64,000 nt of DNA from Bacteroidota bacterium (GCA_018267915.1 JAFDXN010000062.1:83297-147296), one strand, 5' to 3'. Shown: positions 50,972 through 60,437, counted from the first letter of the stretch. Notes: generated from the letters alone by a model not told the origin. Numbers and translations are program-made.

Positions 50972-53119
50972 ATGAAGAAATTACTGTTATCAATATTTGC
51001 GCTGGTAACGATGCTGGGCGCAAGGGCCGACGAGGGGATGTGGATACCCATGCTCATCGGCAAGAACTACGAAGACATGCAGCGTATGGGCCTGAAGCTG
51101 AGCAAGCAGGACCTCTACAGCATCAACCACAGCAGCCTGAAGGACGCCATCGTGCAGTTTGGCGGCGGCTGCACGGCCGAGATGATCTCCAGCCAGGGCC
51201 TGCTGCTCACCAATCACCATTGCGGCTACGATGCCATTGCAACCCTCAGCACCGTGCAGCACAACTACCTGGACAATGGTTTCTGGGCGCATAGCATGGC
51301 CGAGGAGTTGCCCGCAGAGGGCCTCACCGTGCTCTTTCTGCAAAAGATAGTGGACGTGAGCGACGAGGTGAAGGAGGCTACGGCAAACACTGCGGGCAAG
51401 CGCTACAACAAGGCTTTCCAGGCCATAGCGGCTAAGATAGAGAAGGAAGCCAGCCAGGGCGGCAAGTATGTGGCCAATGTAAAGGAGTTCTTCGGGGGCA
51501 ACCAGTACCTGCTGCTGATATACAAGCGCTATAAGGACGTGCGCCTGGTGGGCACTGCGCCTAAGAGCCTGGGCAAGTTTGGCGGCGATACCGACAACTG
51601 GATGTGGCCCCGCCACACCGCCGACTTCTCGATGTTCCGCGTATATGCCAATAAGGACAATGAGCCTGCCGAATACTCGAAAGACAATGTGCCTTACCAG
51701 CCTAAGTGGCACCTGCCTATATCGCTGAAGGGCGAGCAGGAGGGCGACTATGCCATGATCTTCGGTTACCCCGGCCGCACCAACCGCTACGAGGTGAGCT
51801 ATGGTGTGAAGCTGGCCCTGAGCGACGTGAACCCAAGTATCGTAAGCATACGCGATAAGCGCCTGAAGATCATGCACGCGCACATGGTGAAGAACAAGAA
51901 GGTGTACCTGAAGCTGACATCGCTCTACTCGGGCGTATCGAACTACTGGAAGTACTACATAGGGCAGAGCGAACAACTGAAGCGACTGAACATAGTAGGG
52001 GAGAAAGAGGCGCAGGAGCGTAAGTTCAACGACTGGGCCAATGCAAGGCAGAACTACTATATGGACCTGCTGGATGAATACAAGCAGGTGTTCGACGACT
52101 ATGCACCTTATGCCAAACATGCGGTGTACTATAACGAGGCCTTCCGCGCCAGTGGACTGGCCAAACTGGGCAGCGCACTGGAGCCGCTCTACAAAGCCCT
52201 GCAGGATAAGAACAATAATGCCGACTCGCTGAAGAAATATGTAACCGCACTGAAGGAAGCACGCAAAGGCATAATGAAGAGCTTCGACAGCGCTACCGAA
52301 GTAGATCTGTTGGCTGCTATGACACAGCTATATTACGAGAATGTGCCGAAGGAGCAACTGCCGGATATCTACGAGAAGACCATCTTCCCGCACTATGGCA
52401 GGAGCGCGAATGCGTATAAGACCTACTCGGAGATGATGCACAGCAGCACATTCCTGATAGACAGTGTTAAGTTTGAGGCATTTTGCAAAAAGCCAACGGT
52501 GAGGGCGATAGAGAAGGATATGGCCGCGCAATATGCGTTCAACTTTACCGACAACTACACGAAGAACTACCAGCCGAAAGTAGAGAAGTACATGAACCGC
52601 AAGCACGACCTGGCCAAAGTGTACATACACGGCCTGATGCGCATGAACCGCGACAAACTGTACTACCCCGATGCTAACTCGACCATGAGGATCACTTACG
52701 GCAAGGTGCAGAGCTACAACAACATTGAAGGCAAGCACTACGACTACTTCACCACGCTCGACGGGCTGATGAAAAAGTACAAGCCGAAGAGCGAAGAATT
52801 CGACGTGCCGAAGGAACTGATAGCCCTGTATAAAAAGAAGGACTATGGCGTATATGCAGATGCTGACGGCAGCCTCCATACCTGCTTCCTCACCAATGAC
52901 GACATAACAGGCGGCAACTCGGGCAGCCCGGTAATGAACGACAAAGGCGAGCTGATAGGCGCAGCCTTCGACGGCAACTGGGAAGCTATGAGCGGCGACA
53001 TCGCCTTCGACAAGAACTATAAGCGCACCATAGTATGCGACATCCGCTTCATCCTCTTCCTGGTCGACAAAATGGGCCACGCGAAGAACCTGATCGATGA
53101 AATGGATATTCGTAGGTAG
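50972..53119 (+). CDS. S46 family dipeptidyl-peptidase (DPP7/DPP11 type)
   Basis: A 715-residue secreted or periplasmic serine exopeptidase that removes dipeptides from peptide N-termini, supporting use of protein as a nutrient. Signal peptide is LLLSIFALVTMLGARA. The catalytic His lies in the S46 motif LLTNHHCGYDAI (near residue 75), the Asp region follows in GGDTDNWMWPRHTADF, and the Ser in GGNSGSPVMNDKGELIG (near residue 648). Specificity (acidic versus hydrophobic P1) cannot be told by eye. Single gene. Confidence 0.95.
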   Translation: MKKLLLSIFALVTMLGARADEGMWIPMLIGKNYEDMQRMGLKLSKQDLYSINHSSLKDAIVQFGGGCTAEMISSQGLLLTNHHCGYDAIATLSTVQHNYLDNGFWAHSMAEELPAEGLTVLFLQKIVDVSDEVKEATANTAGKRYNKAFQAIAAKIEKEASQGGKYVANVKEFFGGNQYLLLIYKRYKDVRLVGTAPKSLGKFGGDTDNWMWPRHTADFSMFRVYANKDNEPAEYSKDNVPYQPKWHLPISLKGEQEGDYAMIFGYPGRTNRYEVSYGVKLALSDVNPSIVSIRDKRLKIMHAHMVKNKKVYLKLTSLYSGVSNYWKYYIGQSEQLKRLNIVGEKEAQERKFNDWANARQNYYMDLLDEYKQVFDDYAPYAKHAVYYNEAFRASGLAKLGSALEPLYKALQDKNNNADSLKKYVTALKEARKGIMKSFDSATEVDLLAAMTQLYYENVPKEQLPDIYEKTIFPHYGRSANAYKTYSEMMHSSTFLIDSVKFEAFCKKPTVRAIEKDMAAQYAFNFTDNYTKNYQPKVEKYMNRKHDLAKVYIHGLMRMNRDKLYYPDANSTMRITYGKVQSYNNIEGKHYDYFTTLDGLMKKYKPKSEEFDVPKELIALYKKKDYGVYADADGSLHTCFLTNDDITGGNSGSPVMNDKGELIGAAFDGNWEAMSGDIAFDKNYKRTIVCDIRFILFLVDKMGHAKNLIDEMDIRR

Positions 53120-53256
53120 GTTGATAGGTTGACTGAGTTGAATAGGTTGAATGGGTGAAGGTAGTTACTCGCGTCATTGCCTGCCCGTCCGTTCAGGCGG
53201 GCGAGGAGCAACGCGTGGATAAGTGCGTGGGGTGACGAAGCAATCTCGTCAAAACA
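53118..53256. repeat. TTGATAGG-type tract and repeat copy with nested palindrome
   Basis: 53119-53160 is a degenerate TTGA tract directly after the S46 stop. 53173-53256 is a copy of the array repeat carrying the same 22-base palindrome (53180-53201) at the same position, after ATTG and before CGAGG, as in the copy at 50576. Confidence 0.75.
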
Positions 53257-53331
53257 CAGGAAAAATAAAACAGTAAAATGGCGGGCGCAAAGCCTGCCGT
53301 TTTACTTAAAGAATATTTGATATATTTGAAA

Positions 53332-54129
53332 ATGCTGCTGAGGACGATCATATTGCTGCTATTAAGCACCGCCGTGCAGGCGGGCGACTCGCTGCATGTG
53401 ATCAAAAGCATCCCCATGCAGAGCCGCATGATGACGGTGGATGAGCTGGGCAATGTGTATGTTGTGCGCAATGACAACAGCCTGGTGCGCTTCACAGAGC
53501 AGGGGGATAGCAGTGCATTCTACCGCAGCATACAGAACGGCGACATAGGCCAGGTGGACGCAAGCAACCCATTGAGAGTGGTGGTGTACTATCCCTCGTA
53601 CTCAAGGGTGGTATTGCTGGACAAAATGCTAAGCCCTAAAAACGAACTGGACCTCAAGAAGCTGAACATCTACACCACGGCATTCGTAGCCGCTGCCTCT
53701 GATGGCGACTTGTGGGTTTATGACTTGTTCAATGCGCGGCTTATAAAGGTGAACGACCAGTTGCAGATCAGCACCCAGAGCAATGACCTGCGCCAGCAGG
53801 TGGACAAGGTGCCAGGCCCATCGTTCATAGTAGAGCGCAACCGTAAAGTGTATGTCTGCGATACGGCTGAGGGTATCTATACTTTCGATCAGTATGGGTC
53901 TTATATTAACACGCTGAGTATCTATGGCGTGCAATACCTGCAGGTGGTAGGCAGTCAGCTGGTATACCGCAATGGCGACCACCTCATCTCCTACGACATG
54001 CAGACGGTGAAGACGAAAGAGTTGCAACTGCCGGGCAGTAAGATCGTCAATGCTGCCATCAGCAGGGACGTGCTCTATGTGCTGTATGCGGACAGGTTGG
54101 TGCTGTATAAAGTCGTAAGTCGTAAGTAG
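53332..54129 (+). CDS. Secreted beta-propeller-like protein
   Basis: A 265-residue exported protein beginning MLLRTIILLLLSTAVQAG; the longer frame adds 18 residues ahead of the signal. The body looks like a six-bladed propeller: repeats such as VDELGNVYVVRNDNSLVRF, ASDGDLWVYDLFNARLIKV, YVCDTAEGIYTFDQYG. The final residues KVVSRK and stop are encoded by a heptamer AAGTCGT repeat. A TATATTTG box lies four bases before the start. Function unknown. Confidence 0.65.
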   Translation: MLLRTIILLLLSTAVQAGDSLHVIKSIPMQSRMMTVDELGNVYVVRNDNSLVRFTEQGDSSAFYRSIQNGDIGQVDASNPLRVVVYYPSYSRVVLLDKMLSPKNELDLKKLNIYTTAFVAAASDGDLWVYDLFNARLIKVNDQLQISTQSNDLRQQVDKVPGPSFIVERNRKVYVCDTAEGIYTFDQYGSYINTLSIYGVQYLQVVGSQLVYRNGDHLISYDMQTVKTKELQLPGSKIVNAAISRDVLYVLYADRLVLYKVVSRK

Positions 54130-54194
54130 ATGGTCGTAAGTCCGCGAGGTTTTATTAACCGCAAAGGCGCAAAGACGCAAAGAAGGCGCGAAGG
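54111..54194. repeat. Heptamer AAGTCGT units and CGCAAAGACGCAAAG-type repeat
   Basis: 54111-54145 has AAGTCGT units that run through the end of the preceding gene. 54157-54194 has ACCGCAAAGGCGCAAAG-type sequence, also seen at 56634-56716. Both are short dispersed repeats. Confidence 0.65.
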
Positions 54195-54195
54195 G

Positions 54196-55218
54196 TTAGG
54201 AGAAGGTCTTTTCGAGCTCGGCGAACATGTCGGCGGCGGGCATATTTTCCCAGAGCACTTTGTATATGCTGCCAGCAATAGGTATCGCGATGTCGAAGGA
54301 TTTTGAGATGGTCTGCATGCCGCGGGCTGCATAGTAACCCTCGGCCACCATACTCATCTCAAGGATAGCTGCTTTAACGGAGTACCCCTTGCCGAGCATA
54401 GTACCTAAAGTCCGGTTGCGGCTGTGCAGCGAGTAGCAGGTAACCAGCAGGTCACCAAGGTAGGCGCTGGTGTGGAAGTCCGGATATTCGTTGGAGGGAT
54501 GCACTTGCTCGAAGTGGGCTTCAAGGAAGCGGAACATCTCGCGGTAGCAGTTGGTAACGTAGACGCTGAGGAAGTTATCGCCATAGTCCATAGCATGAGC
54601 CATACCGGCGCCTATGGCATAGATGTTCTTCAGCACCGCAGCGAACTGTGCGCCCCAGATGTCGTGGTTGTGTGTGGTGTATATATAGTCGTTGCGGAAA
54701 GCTTTGGCTATGCCAGACGTCAGCGCGTCGTTGAGGCCGGAAAAGGTAAGATAAGAGAGGCGCTCCTGTGCCACTTCCTCAGCGTGGCATGGACCTGTGA
54801 TGGCCACATAATGCTGCAGATCGCAGCCGCGGTGGGCCACTAAGTAGTCGCTTAGGAGGAGGTTGCAATCGGGGAGGATGCCCTTGATGGCAGAGATGAC
54901 GTTCTTGCCTTTCCATAGTTCCAGGTCGATGCTCTCTATGACGCCCTGCACATAAGCTGAGGGTACGCACACAATAATGTCGTCGCAGTTGCGGACCACC
55001 TCCTCAAGGTTGTCTGTGAGGTGGATCATCTCGGGCAGGAAGCGAACGGAGGTAAGATAATTAGGGTTGTGGTGGCGGCTCTTCATGTGCGACATGCTGG
55101 CCGAGTTGCGCACCCACCAGTTGACCGTATGGCCATTGTCGGTGAGGATCTTAGCTATGGCTGTAGCCCAGCTACCGTTACCGGTGAGTCCGAATTTCCG
55201 GGGCTTTGTATCGTTCAA
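54196..55218 (-). CDS. gpsA: NAD(P)H-dependent glycerol-3-phosphate dehydrogenase
   Basis: Makes sn-glycerol-3-phosphate from dihydroxyacetone phosphate for phospholipid synthesis. The Rossmann motif is GLTGNGSWATAIAKIL at the N-terminus, then the substrate region KGILPDCNLLLSDYL, HAEEVAQERLSYLTFSG and the AAVLKNIYAIGAGMAHAM helix with catalytic Lys. The C-terminal domain has YLGDLLVTCYSLHSRNRTLG. Full length (340 residues). Confidence 0.95.
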   Translation of the reverse strand: MNDTKPRKFGLTGNGSWATAIAKILTDNGHTVNWWVRNSASMSHMKSRHHNPNYLTSVRFLPEMIHLTDNLEEVVRNCDDIIVCVPSAYVQGVIESIDLELWKGKNVISAIKGILPDCNLLLSDYLVAHRGCDLQHYVAITGPCHAEEVAQERLSYLTFSGLNDALTSGIAKAFRNDYIYTTHNHDIWGAQFAAVLKNIYAIGAGMAHAMDYGDNFLSVYVTNCYREMFRFLEAHFEQVHPSNEYPDFHTSAYLGDLLVTCYSLHSRNRTLGTMLGKGYSVKAAILEMSMVAEGYYAARGMQTISKSFDIAIPIAGSIYKVLWENMPAADMFAELEKTFS

Positions 55219-55238
55219 TTCTCTGGCTGCTTTATTGG

Positions 55239-56576
55239 TTACTTCTCGTCCTTCGCGGTGAAGAGCTTGTCTTTGGACACGGTCTTGACCATCATTTTGT
55301 CTTTCAGGGTGCGGGCGATCGCTCCATAGGGGGCTATTACTACTTGCTCGCCATCTTTAAGGCCTTCAGTTACCTGTAGGTATTCATTGTCCTGCAGGCC
55401 GGTTTTTACATCGCGGATGAAGACCTGCTTCTTCTTGTCGTCGTAAATGAAGACCACCTGGCGGATCTCATTCATCCCCGCATCTGATGAGTTGCGCATC
55501 TTGTTCTTCACGCTATCAGGCCAGTCGCGGGTGGTGACTGCGTTGACGGGAACTGAGAGGATATTGAATGCTTTGTTGGTCTGTATCTCCACAGAGGCCG
55601 ACATGCCGGGCTTGAAGGGAAACTTGCCCTTGGCTAAGCCCGCCGCGAGGTCGGCGTAGCTGGAGGGAAGGATGAGGATATGTACGGTATAGTTGGTCAC
55701 CTGGTCGGTGCTGGTCTGTGCAAGGCCTGTTGACTTGCTTGAAACAGCCACTTTTGAGACAATGCCTGTGAACTTGCGGTTGCGGTAGGCATCCGCCTCT
55801 ATAACCGTGGTATCGCCGAGCTTTACCTTGGCAATGTCTGTCTCGCTGACGTCAACGCGCACCTCGATGCGGCTCATATCGGCGATGGTGAGCATTTCCG
55901 TACCGGCCATCTGTGCGGTACCTACCACGCGCTCGCCCTTCTTTACATTAAGCGCAGAAATAACACCCGAGGTAGGGGCAACGATGGTCGTTTTGCGGAG
56001 GTTCTCACGGGATTGCGATAAACCAGCCTCTGCAGCCTGCACGCCATACTGTCCGCCGCTGAGGCTAGCTTTAGCGGCATCATAGGTCGCCTTTGCACTC
56101 TTGAAGCTTGCCTGTGCCTGTTCGAACTCAAGCTCAGAGATGACATGGTCTTTAAAGAGTTTCTGGTTGCGATCGAAGGTGGACTTTGCGAGGTCGTACT
56201 GAGACTGTGCCTGTGCCATCATCTCGCGAGAGTTCATGGTGCCGGCACGGGACTGCTGTACAGAAGCCTCGGCCTGGTTGACCATAGAGCTGTATATAGC
56301 AGGGTTGATCTTTACGAGTACCTGGCCCTGCTTTACGCTATCGCCTTCTTCTATATTTAGCTGGATTATTTCACCGCTTACCTCGGGGGCGATCTTTACC
56401 TCAGTCTCGGGATATATCTTGCCGCTGGCTGTTACCGTTTCAGTAATGGTATGTGGTGCAGCTTTCTCTACCGCCACCTGCACGCCATCGTCACCGCCCG
56501 ATTTTGCAATGACGATGATGAGTATCAATAGCACAATTCCACCCCCGATGATCCACCATAAAGTCTTTTTCTTCAT
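55239..56576 (-). CDS. Efflux RND/ABC transporter periplasmic adaptor (MFP)
   Basis: A 445-residue membrane fusion protein, MacA/HlyD type, bridging an inner-membrane pump to an outer-membrane channel. N-terminal signal-anchor (WWIIGGGIVLLILIIVIA), a lipoyl/biotinyl half (GEIIQLNIEEGDSVKQGQVL), a long alpha-hairpin (residues about 95-200), the second lipoyl half (SGVISALNVKKGERVVG) and beta-barrel domain. Its pump is not in the window: gpsA follows 20 bases downstream and metG is upstream. So the partner is likely encoded elsewhere or the operon is broken here. Confidence 0.9.
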   Translation of the reverse strand: MKKKTLWWIIGGGIVLLILIIVIAKSGGDDGVQVAVEKAAPHTITETVTASGKIYPETEVKIAPEVSGEIIQLNIEEGDSVKQGQVLVKINPAIYSSMVNQAEASVQQSRAGTMNSREMMAQAQSQYDLAKSTFDRNQKLFKDHVISELEFEQAQASFKSAKATYDAAKASLSGGQYGVQAAEAGLSQSRENLRKTTIVAPTSGVISALNVKKGERVVGTAQMAGTEMLTIADMSRIEVRVDVSETDIAKVKLGDTTVIEADAYRNRKFTGIVSKVAVSSKSTGLAQTSTDQVTNYTVHILILPSSYADLAAGLAKGKFPFKPGMSASVEIQTNKAFNILSVPVNAVTTRDWPDSVKNKMRNSSDAGMNEIRQVVFIYDDKKKQVFIRDVKTGLQDNEYLQVTEGLKDGEQVVIAPYGAIARTLKDKMMVKTVSKDKLFTAKDEK

Positions 56577-56633
56577 TCTTTCGTGTTTAGTCCAGAGTAG
56601 ATAGTAATTAGTATCTAGTCAGTTCAAATTGGT

Positions 56634-56716
56634 TTACCGCAAAGGCGCGAAGACGCAAAGTTCTCGCAAAGCTACTATGTAACTAACCGCGAAGGCGCAA
56701 AGATGGTCGCAAAGAC
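56634..56716. repeat. CGCAAAGACGCAAAG-type dispersed repeat
   Basis: Two degenerate copies of the ACCGCAAAGGCGCAAAG repeat, running up to the metG stop. Related to 54157-54194. Confidence 0.7.
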
Positions 56717-58822
56717 TTACTTAACCTCGGCGCCATTATCGGCGGTGTCTAGGGGCGATGCAAAAATAAGCCTTCCATCGGCATTTTGTGCCATTAGTAT
56801 CATGCCTTTGCTCTCTATTCCCCTCATTTTGCGGGGGGCGAGGTTGGCCACTACTGTTACCTGCTTACCCACTATTTCTTCCGGTTTAAAATGCATAGCT
56901 ATGCCGGAAAGCACCGTGCGCTTCTCGTAGCCCAGGTCTATTTCGAGTTTCAGCAGTTTGTCGGCCTTTTCCACTTTTTCGGCGCTAAGGATGGTGCCCA
57001 CGCGCAGATCCAGCTTTGCAAAGTCGTCGACGGTGATCTCGGGCTTTTGCGGGGTTGGGAAGGCCGGGGCTTCTTCTTTCTTTTCTTCAGCCTTCTGCAA
57101 GGCTGCGTTTGCAGCCGTACTTTGCTTCAGGTTGGCATGCAGCTTTTCAACCTGTGCGGCGATCTCGGCATCCTCTATCTTACGGAAGAGCAGTTCGGGC
57201 GCACGGAGCGGATAGTTCTCTTTCAGCAGATCGATGCGGCCGGCATTCTCCCAGTCAAGCATTTTGTCGACCACCTTCATCATGTGGCACATCTTCTTTA
57301 CCGCGAAAGGCAGGAATGGATTGGCCAGGATGGCAAGATTGGCAGTTAGCTGCAGACAAAGGTGCAGGCAGTTATCGATCTTCTGCTGGTTTTCGGCCTG
57401 CAGTTCAGGGGTTTTAGCCAGTTTCCATGGCTCTTTGTCCTGCATGTATTTATTTGCCTTGCGGGCCAAGTCGATCACCTCGAAGAGTCCGTCGCGGAAC
57501 TTGTAGTTCTCGATGTAGCTTTCGACGAGTGTTTTGGCATTCTTAATTGCCTCGATCAGTGCATGGTCGGCATCGTCCATGATCTCCTTATGTAGCTTAG
57601 GCATACGGCCGCCGCAGAGCTTATGCATGAGTACGAAGGCACGATTGACAAAGTTGCCAAAGATGCTTACCAATTCGCTATTGGTCCGGTCCTGAAAGTC
57701 TTTCCAGGTGAAGTCATTGTCTTTTGTTTCGGGCGCGTTGGCGCAGAGCACATAGCGCAGCACATCCTGCTGATCGGGAAAGTCTTTAATGTATTCATCG
57801 ACCCATACGGCCCAGTTGCGGGAGGTGGATACCTTGTCGCCCTCGATATTGAGGAACTCATTGGCAGGCACATTATCCGGTAACACGAATTTGCCGTGTG
57901 CCTTGAGCATAGCCGGAAATATGATGCAATGGAACACGATATTATCCTTGCCGATGAAGTGTACAAGCTTTGTATCCTCCTGCTGCCAGTAGTCGGCCCA
58001 CTGGTTGGTGAGCTCCTTCGTGGCGCTGATATAGCCTATGGGCGCATCGAACCATACATACAGTACCTTGCCCTTTGCATCGGGCAGGGGGACAGGTACG
58101 CCCCAGTTGCTGTCGCGGGTCATGGCGCGGGGCTGCAGACCATTGTCGAGCCAGCTTTTGCACTGACCGTAAACATTAGGCTTCCATTCATCCTTTTTGC
58201 CTTTTACGATCCAATCATTGAGGAAACCTTCATATTTGTTGAGCGGGAAATACCAATGTTTGGTTTTGCGTTTAACAGGCTTTGCGTTACTGAGCGCAGA
58301 ACGCGGCTCTATCAGCATCTCGGGAGAAAGGCTGCTGCCGCAACGCTCGCACTGATCGCCATAGGCATTGGGATTGCCGCATACAGGGCAGGTGCCGACG
58401 ATATAGCGGTCGGCAAGGAACATGTCTTTTTCCTCGTCGTAATACTGTTCACTTTCGCGCTCCTCGAACAGGCCATCGTCGTATAGCTTTTTGAAGAATG
58501 CCTGACTGGTTTCGTGATGCACCTGATTGCTGGTGCGGCTATAGATATCGAAGCTAATGCCCATCTGCTCAAAGCTATCCTTGATGATCGCATGGTATTT
58601 GTCGACCACCTGCTGGGGCGTGATGCCTTCTTTCAGGGCACGGATAGTTATAGGGACGCCATGCTCGTCGCTGCCGCAGACGAACTTAACATCGCGTTTT
58701 TGGGCGCGGAGGTAGCGCACATAGATATCGGCAGGCAGGTAGCAGCCCGCCAGGTGGCCGATGTGCACGGGGCCATTGGCATAGGGCAGGGCGGCTGTAA
58801 CTAAATGTCTTTTATAATTCAA
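56717..58822 (-). CDS. metG: Methionine--tRNA ligase
   Basis: Class I synthetase that charges tRNA-Met. The 701-residue protein has HIGH as ANGPVHIGHLAG, the zinc-binding knuckle CPVCGNPNAYGDQCERCG (about residues 140-157), the KMSKS site as DKVSTSRN, an anticodon-binding helical domain, and the C-terminal tRNA-binding (EMAP-II/Trbp111) domain starting DFAKLDLRVGTILSAEKV. Long form of the family. The gene is preceded by an AATTCAAA tandem repeat. Confidence 0.97.
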   Translation of the reverse strand: MNYKRHLVTAALPYANGPVHIGHLAGCYLPADIYVRYLRAQKRDVKFVCGSDEHGVPITIRALKEGITPQQVVDKYHAIIKDSFEQMGISFDIYSRTSNQVHHETSQAFFKKLYDDGLFEERESEQYYDEEKDMFLADRYIVGTCPVCGNPNAYGDQCERCGSSLSPEMLIEPRSALSNAKPVKRKTKHWYFPLNKYEGFLNDWIVKGKKDEWKPNVYGQCKSWLDNGLQPRAMTRDSNWGVPVPLPDAKGKVLYVWFDAPIGYISATKELTNQWADYWQQEDTKLVHFIGKDNIVFHCIIFPAMLKAHGKFVLPDNVPANEFLNIEGDKVSTSRNWAVWVDEYIKDFPDQQDVLRYVLCANAPETKDNDFTWKDFQDRTNSELVSIFGNFVNRAFVLMHKLCGGRMPKLHKEIMDDADHALIEAIKNAKTLVESYIENYKFRDGLFEVIDLARKANKYMQDKEPWKLAKTPELQAENQQKIDNCLHLCLQLTANLAILANPFLPFAVKKMCHMMKVVDKMLDWENAGRIDLLKENYPLRAPELLFRKIEDAEIAAQVEKLHANLKQSTAANAALQKAEEKKEEAPAFPTPQKPEITVDDFAKLDLRVGTILSAEKVEKADKLLKLEIDLGYEKRTVLSGIAMHFKPEEIVGKQVTVVANLAPRKMRGIESKGMILMAQNADGRLIFASPLDTADNGAEVK

Positions 58823-58978
58823 AATTCAAAATTCAAAATTCAAAAATGCCCATTTTTTTGCATGGGTGGTTAAACAGGGTGCAAGATAGTGAAGGTAGCG
58901 GAGAGTTAGATGAGGGTGCGGGTATCTTGTAACGCAAGCGGGACGCTTGCGTAATTTTAGGTCTAAGCGAGACGCTTA
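58817..58978. repeat. AATTCAAA tandem repeat and twin AAGCG palindromes
   Basis: 58817-58845 is a run of four AATTCAAA units at the 5' end of metG. 58932-58952 is a perfect 9-bp palindrome ACGCAAGCG-GGA-CGCTTGCGT, followed at 58964-58978 by a related TAAGCG-AGA-CGCTTA. The gap 58823-59108 holds no gene. Confidence 0.75.
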
Positions 58979-59108
58979 CACCAGTGGGGGCTCACCAGCA
59001 CCAGGGGCACAAGTTCGCTTTACGCACGGCTATGCGGCAAACTTGCGCCGACACGAGTGGATTTTATTTTTTTGCCCCTTCTCTTTATCTTGCCCGGCAA
59101 CAAAACTT

Positions 59109-59621
59109 ATGAACATGCATAAAATCATTTACACAGCCGGGTTGCTGCTTGGTTTATTATTTACTCAATCCGCCTATGGACAGGATTCCAAGATATTGAC
59201 GAAAGCAGCGGACGAAACGTATAGCTATGAGAAAATATACGAGGTGCCGGGGAAGGCAAAGGCAGACCTTTTTGCAGCTATAAAAAGCTGGGTGATCAAA
59301 AATATTAAGACGCAGTCGAATACCAATTATTTTGATGAGACCGATAAAGGTACCGTGAGTACCACTCCTGCTTTTGTTGTTTCCGGCATGGGCTCTGTTG
59401 AATTCAAATTGAACATTGATATCAAAGACGGTAAGTACAGATTAAGTGCCACCTCGTTCATCTTTGTAAACCCACAGGGTATACAGAAGAAACTTGGCGA
59501 TTATAAAGGGCTCTATGCTCCGAAAGGTGTACGTAAAAAAGTAATGGATGATGTGGATGAAAACTTCGGCAAGATCATCGCATCGATAGAAGAGGCTACC
59601 AAGGGCAAATCGGATTGGTAG
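59109..59621 (+). CDS. DUF4468 domain secreted protein
   Basis: A 170-residue exported protein started at MNMHKIIYTAG; the upstream extension covers a palindrome and is not used. Signal peptide is LLLGLLFTQSAYGQ. The DUF4468 (TBP-like fold) region runs from YSYEKIYEVPGKAKADLFAA to ENFGKIIASIEE. The family is frequent in Bacteroidota and of unknown function. Single gene with its own start after repeat DNA. Confidence 0.85.
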   Translation: MNMHKIIYTAGLLLGLLFTQSAYGQDSKILTKAADETYSYEKIYEVPGKAKADLFAAIKSWVIKNIKTQSNTNYFDETDKGTVSTTPAFVVSGMGSVEFKLNIDIKDGKYRLSATSFIFVNPQGIQKKLGDYKGLYAPKGVRKKVMDDVDENFGKIIASIEEATKGKSDW

Positions 59622-59628
59622 TTTTGAT

Positions 59629-60432
59629 CTAAAACGAAATAGGGGTGTACCAACCAATGAGCCAAAGAGCACCCGCGACGAGGCAGTGTAGATATGTTTT
59701 CCAGGTCAGAGGCCGAATAAGCAGCCGGACCATAGTGACCAGGAATGCAATGACGAACACAAGCAGGGCGAAAAATTCGATAGTCGGTAAGGCCATCGAC
59801 GGGACTTTGCCGCGTTCAGCGCGAACTTTAATTCCTTTCAGGATCTTACGCACGGCTAAATGATCGGTAAACTCGGTGAAGAGATCGAGTGGAAGCATTG
59901 CCGGTTTGTTCCAATGATGGCTCCAGCGGATGCGGCTGACCAGGCGGGTGTGGGTGCTGTCGATGGGATAGAGTGCCCAGGTGAAGCCGCCATTTCGTTT
60001 TTCTTGCACAGTTTCGGACCAGATGAGATATTTGCAGGGTTCCAGTGCGAAGAGCTTTGTTTGTGCGGCGAGGCTAATGGGGATGACGTCACCTATTTGA
60101 GGATGTTGCAATGCAGGTACGATGGTATCGGCGCTGCGTATACCAGCTTTACTACCGATGCCTTCGATGATATCATAACCATAAAAACCTGCCCGGTTGA
60201 AGCCCATCTGGACCAGCCAGGGCCAAATTTTAGCAGCGGGCGCATTGACGGTTATGGCACGGGTAGCAAGAAATGTGGGATGTGGATCGAGCTCGTCGCC
60301 GGGCATGGGCTGGTTGATCTCTTGCGTTGTTGCACCCCAGTGCAGCTGATAGGGGCGGGCTATAAAAAGGTAAGCACCCGATACAATGGCCAGTATTGAG
60401 ATCAAGGCAGAAATTTTCCTGAGCGCTACCAA
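59629..60432 (-). CDS. SRPBCC-domain membrane protein
   Basis: A 267-residue protein with an N-terminal helix (SALISILAIVSGAYLFI), an SRPBCC-like domain with AITVNAPAAKIWPWLVQMGF, FYGYDIIEGIG, and FTWALYPIDSTHTRLVSRIRW, and two C-terminal membrane helices. It is a known type of membrane-anchored polyketide cyclase-like protein without a settled function. It lies next to a small membrane protein on the same strand. Confidence 0.8.
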   Translation of the reverse strand: MVALRKISALISILAIVSGAYLFIARPYQLHWGATTQEINQPMPGDELDPHPTFLATRAITVNAPAAKIWPWLVQMGFNRAGFYGYDIIEGIGSKAGIRSADTIVPALQHPQIGDVIPISLAAQTKLFALEPCKYLIWSETVQEKRNGGFTWALYPIDSTHTRLVSRIRWSHHWNKPAMLPLDLFTEFTDHLAVRKILKGIKVRAERGKVPSMALPTIEFFALLVFVIAFLVTMVRLLIRPLTWKTYLHCLVAGALWLIGWYTPISF

Positions 60433-60437
60433 GGCGG

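Noticed and set aside
58947..59108. 54-residue N-terminal extension of the DUF4468 protein
   Set aside because: It runs over palindromic repeat DNA, and a normal signal peptide begins at 59109.
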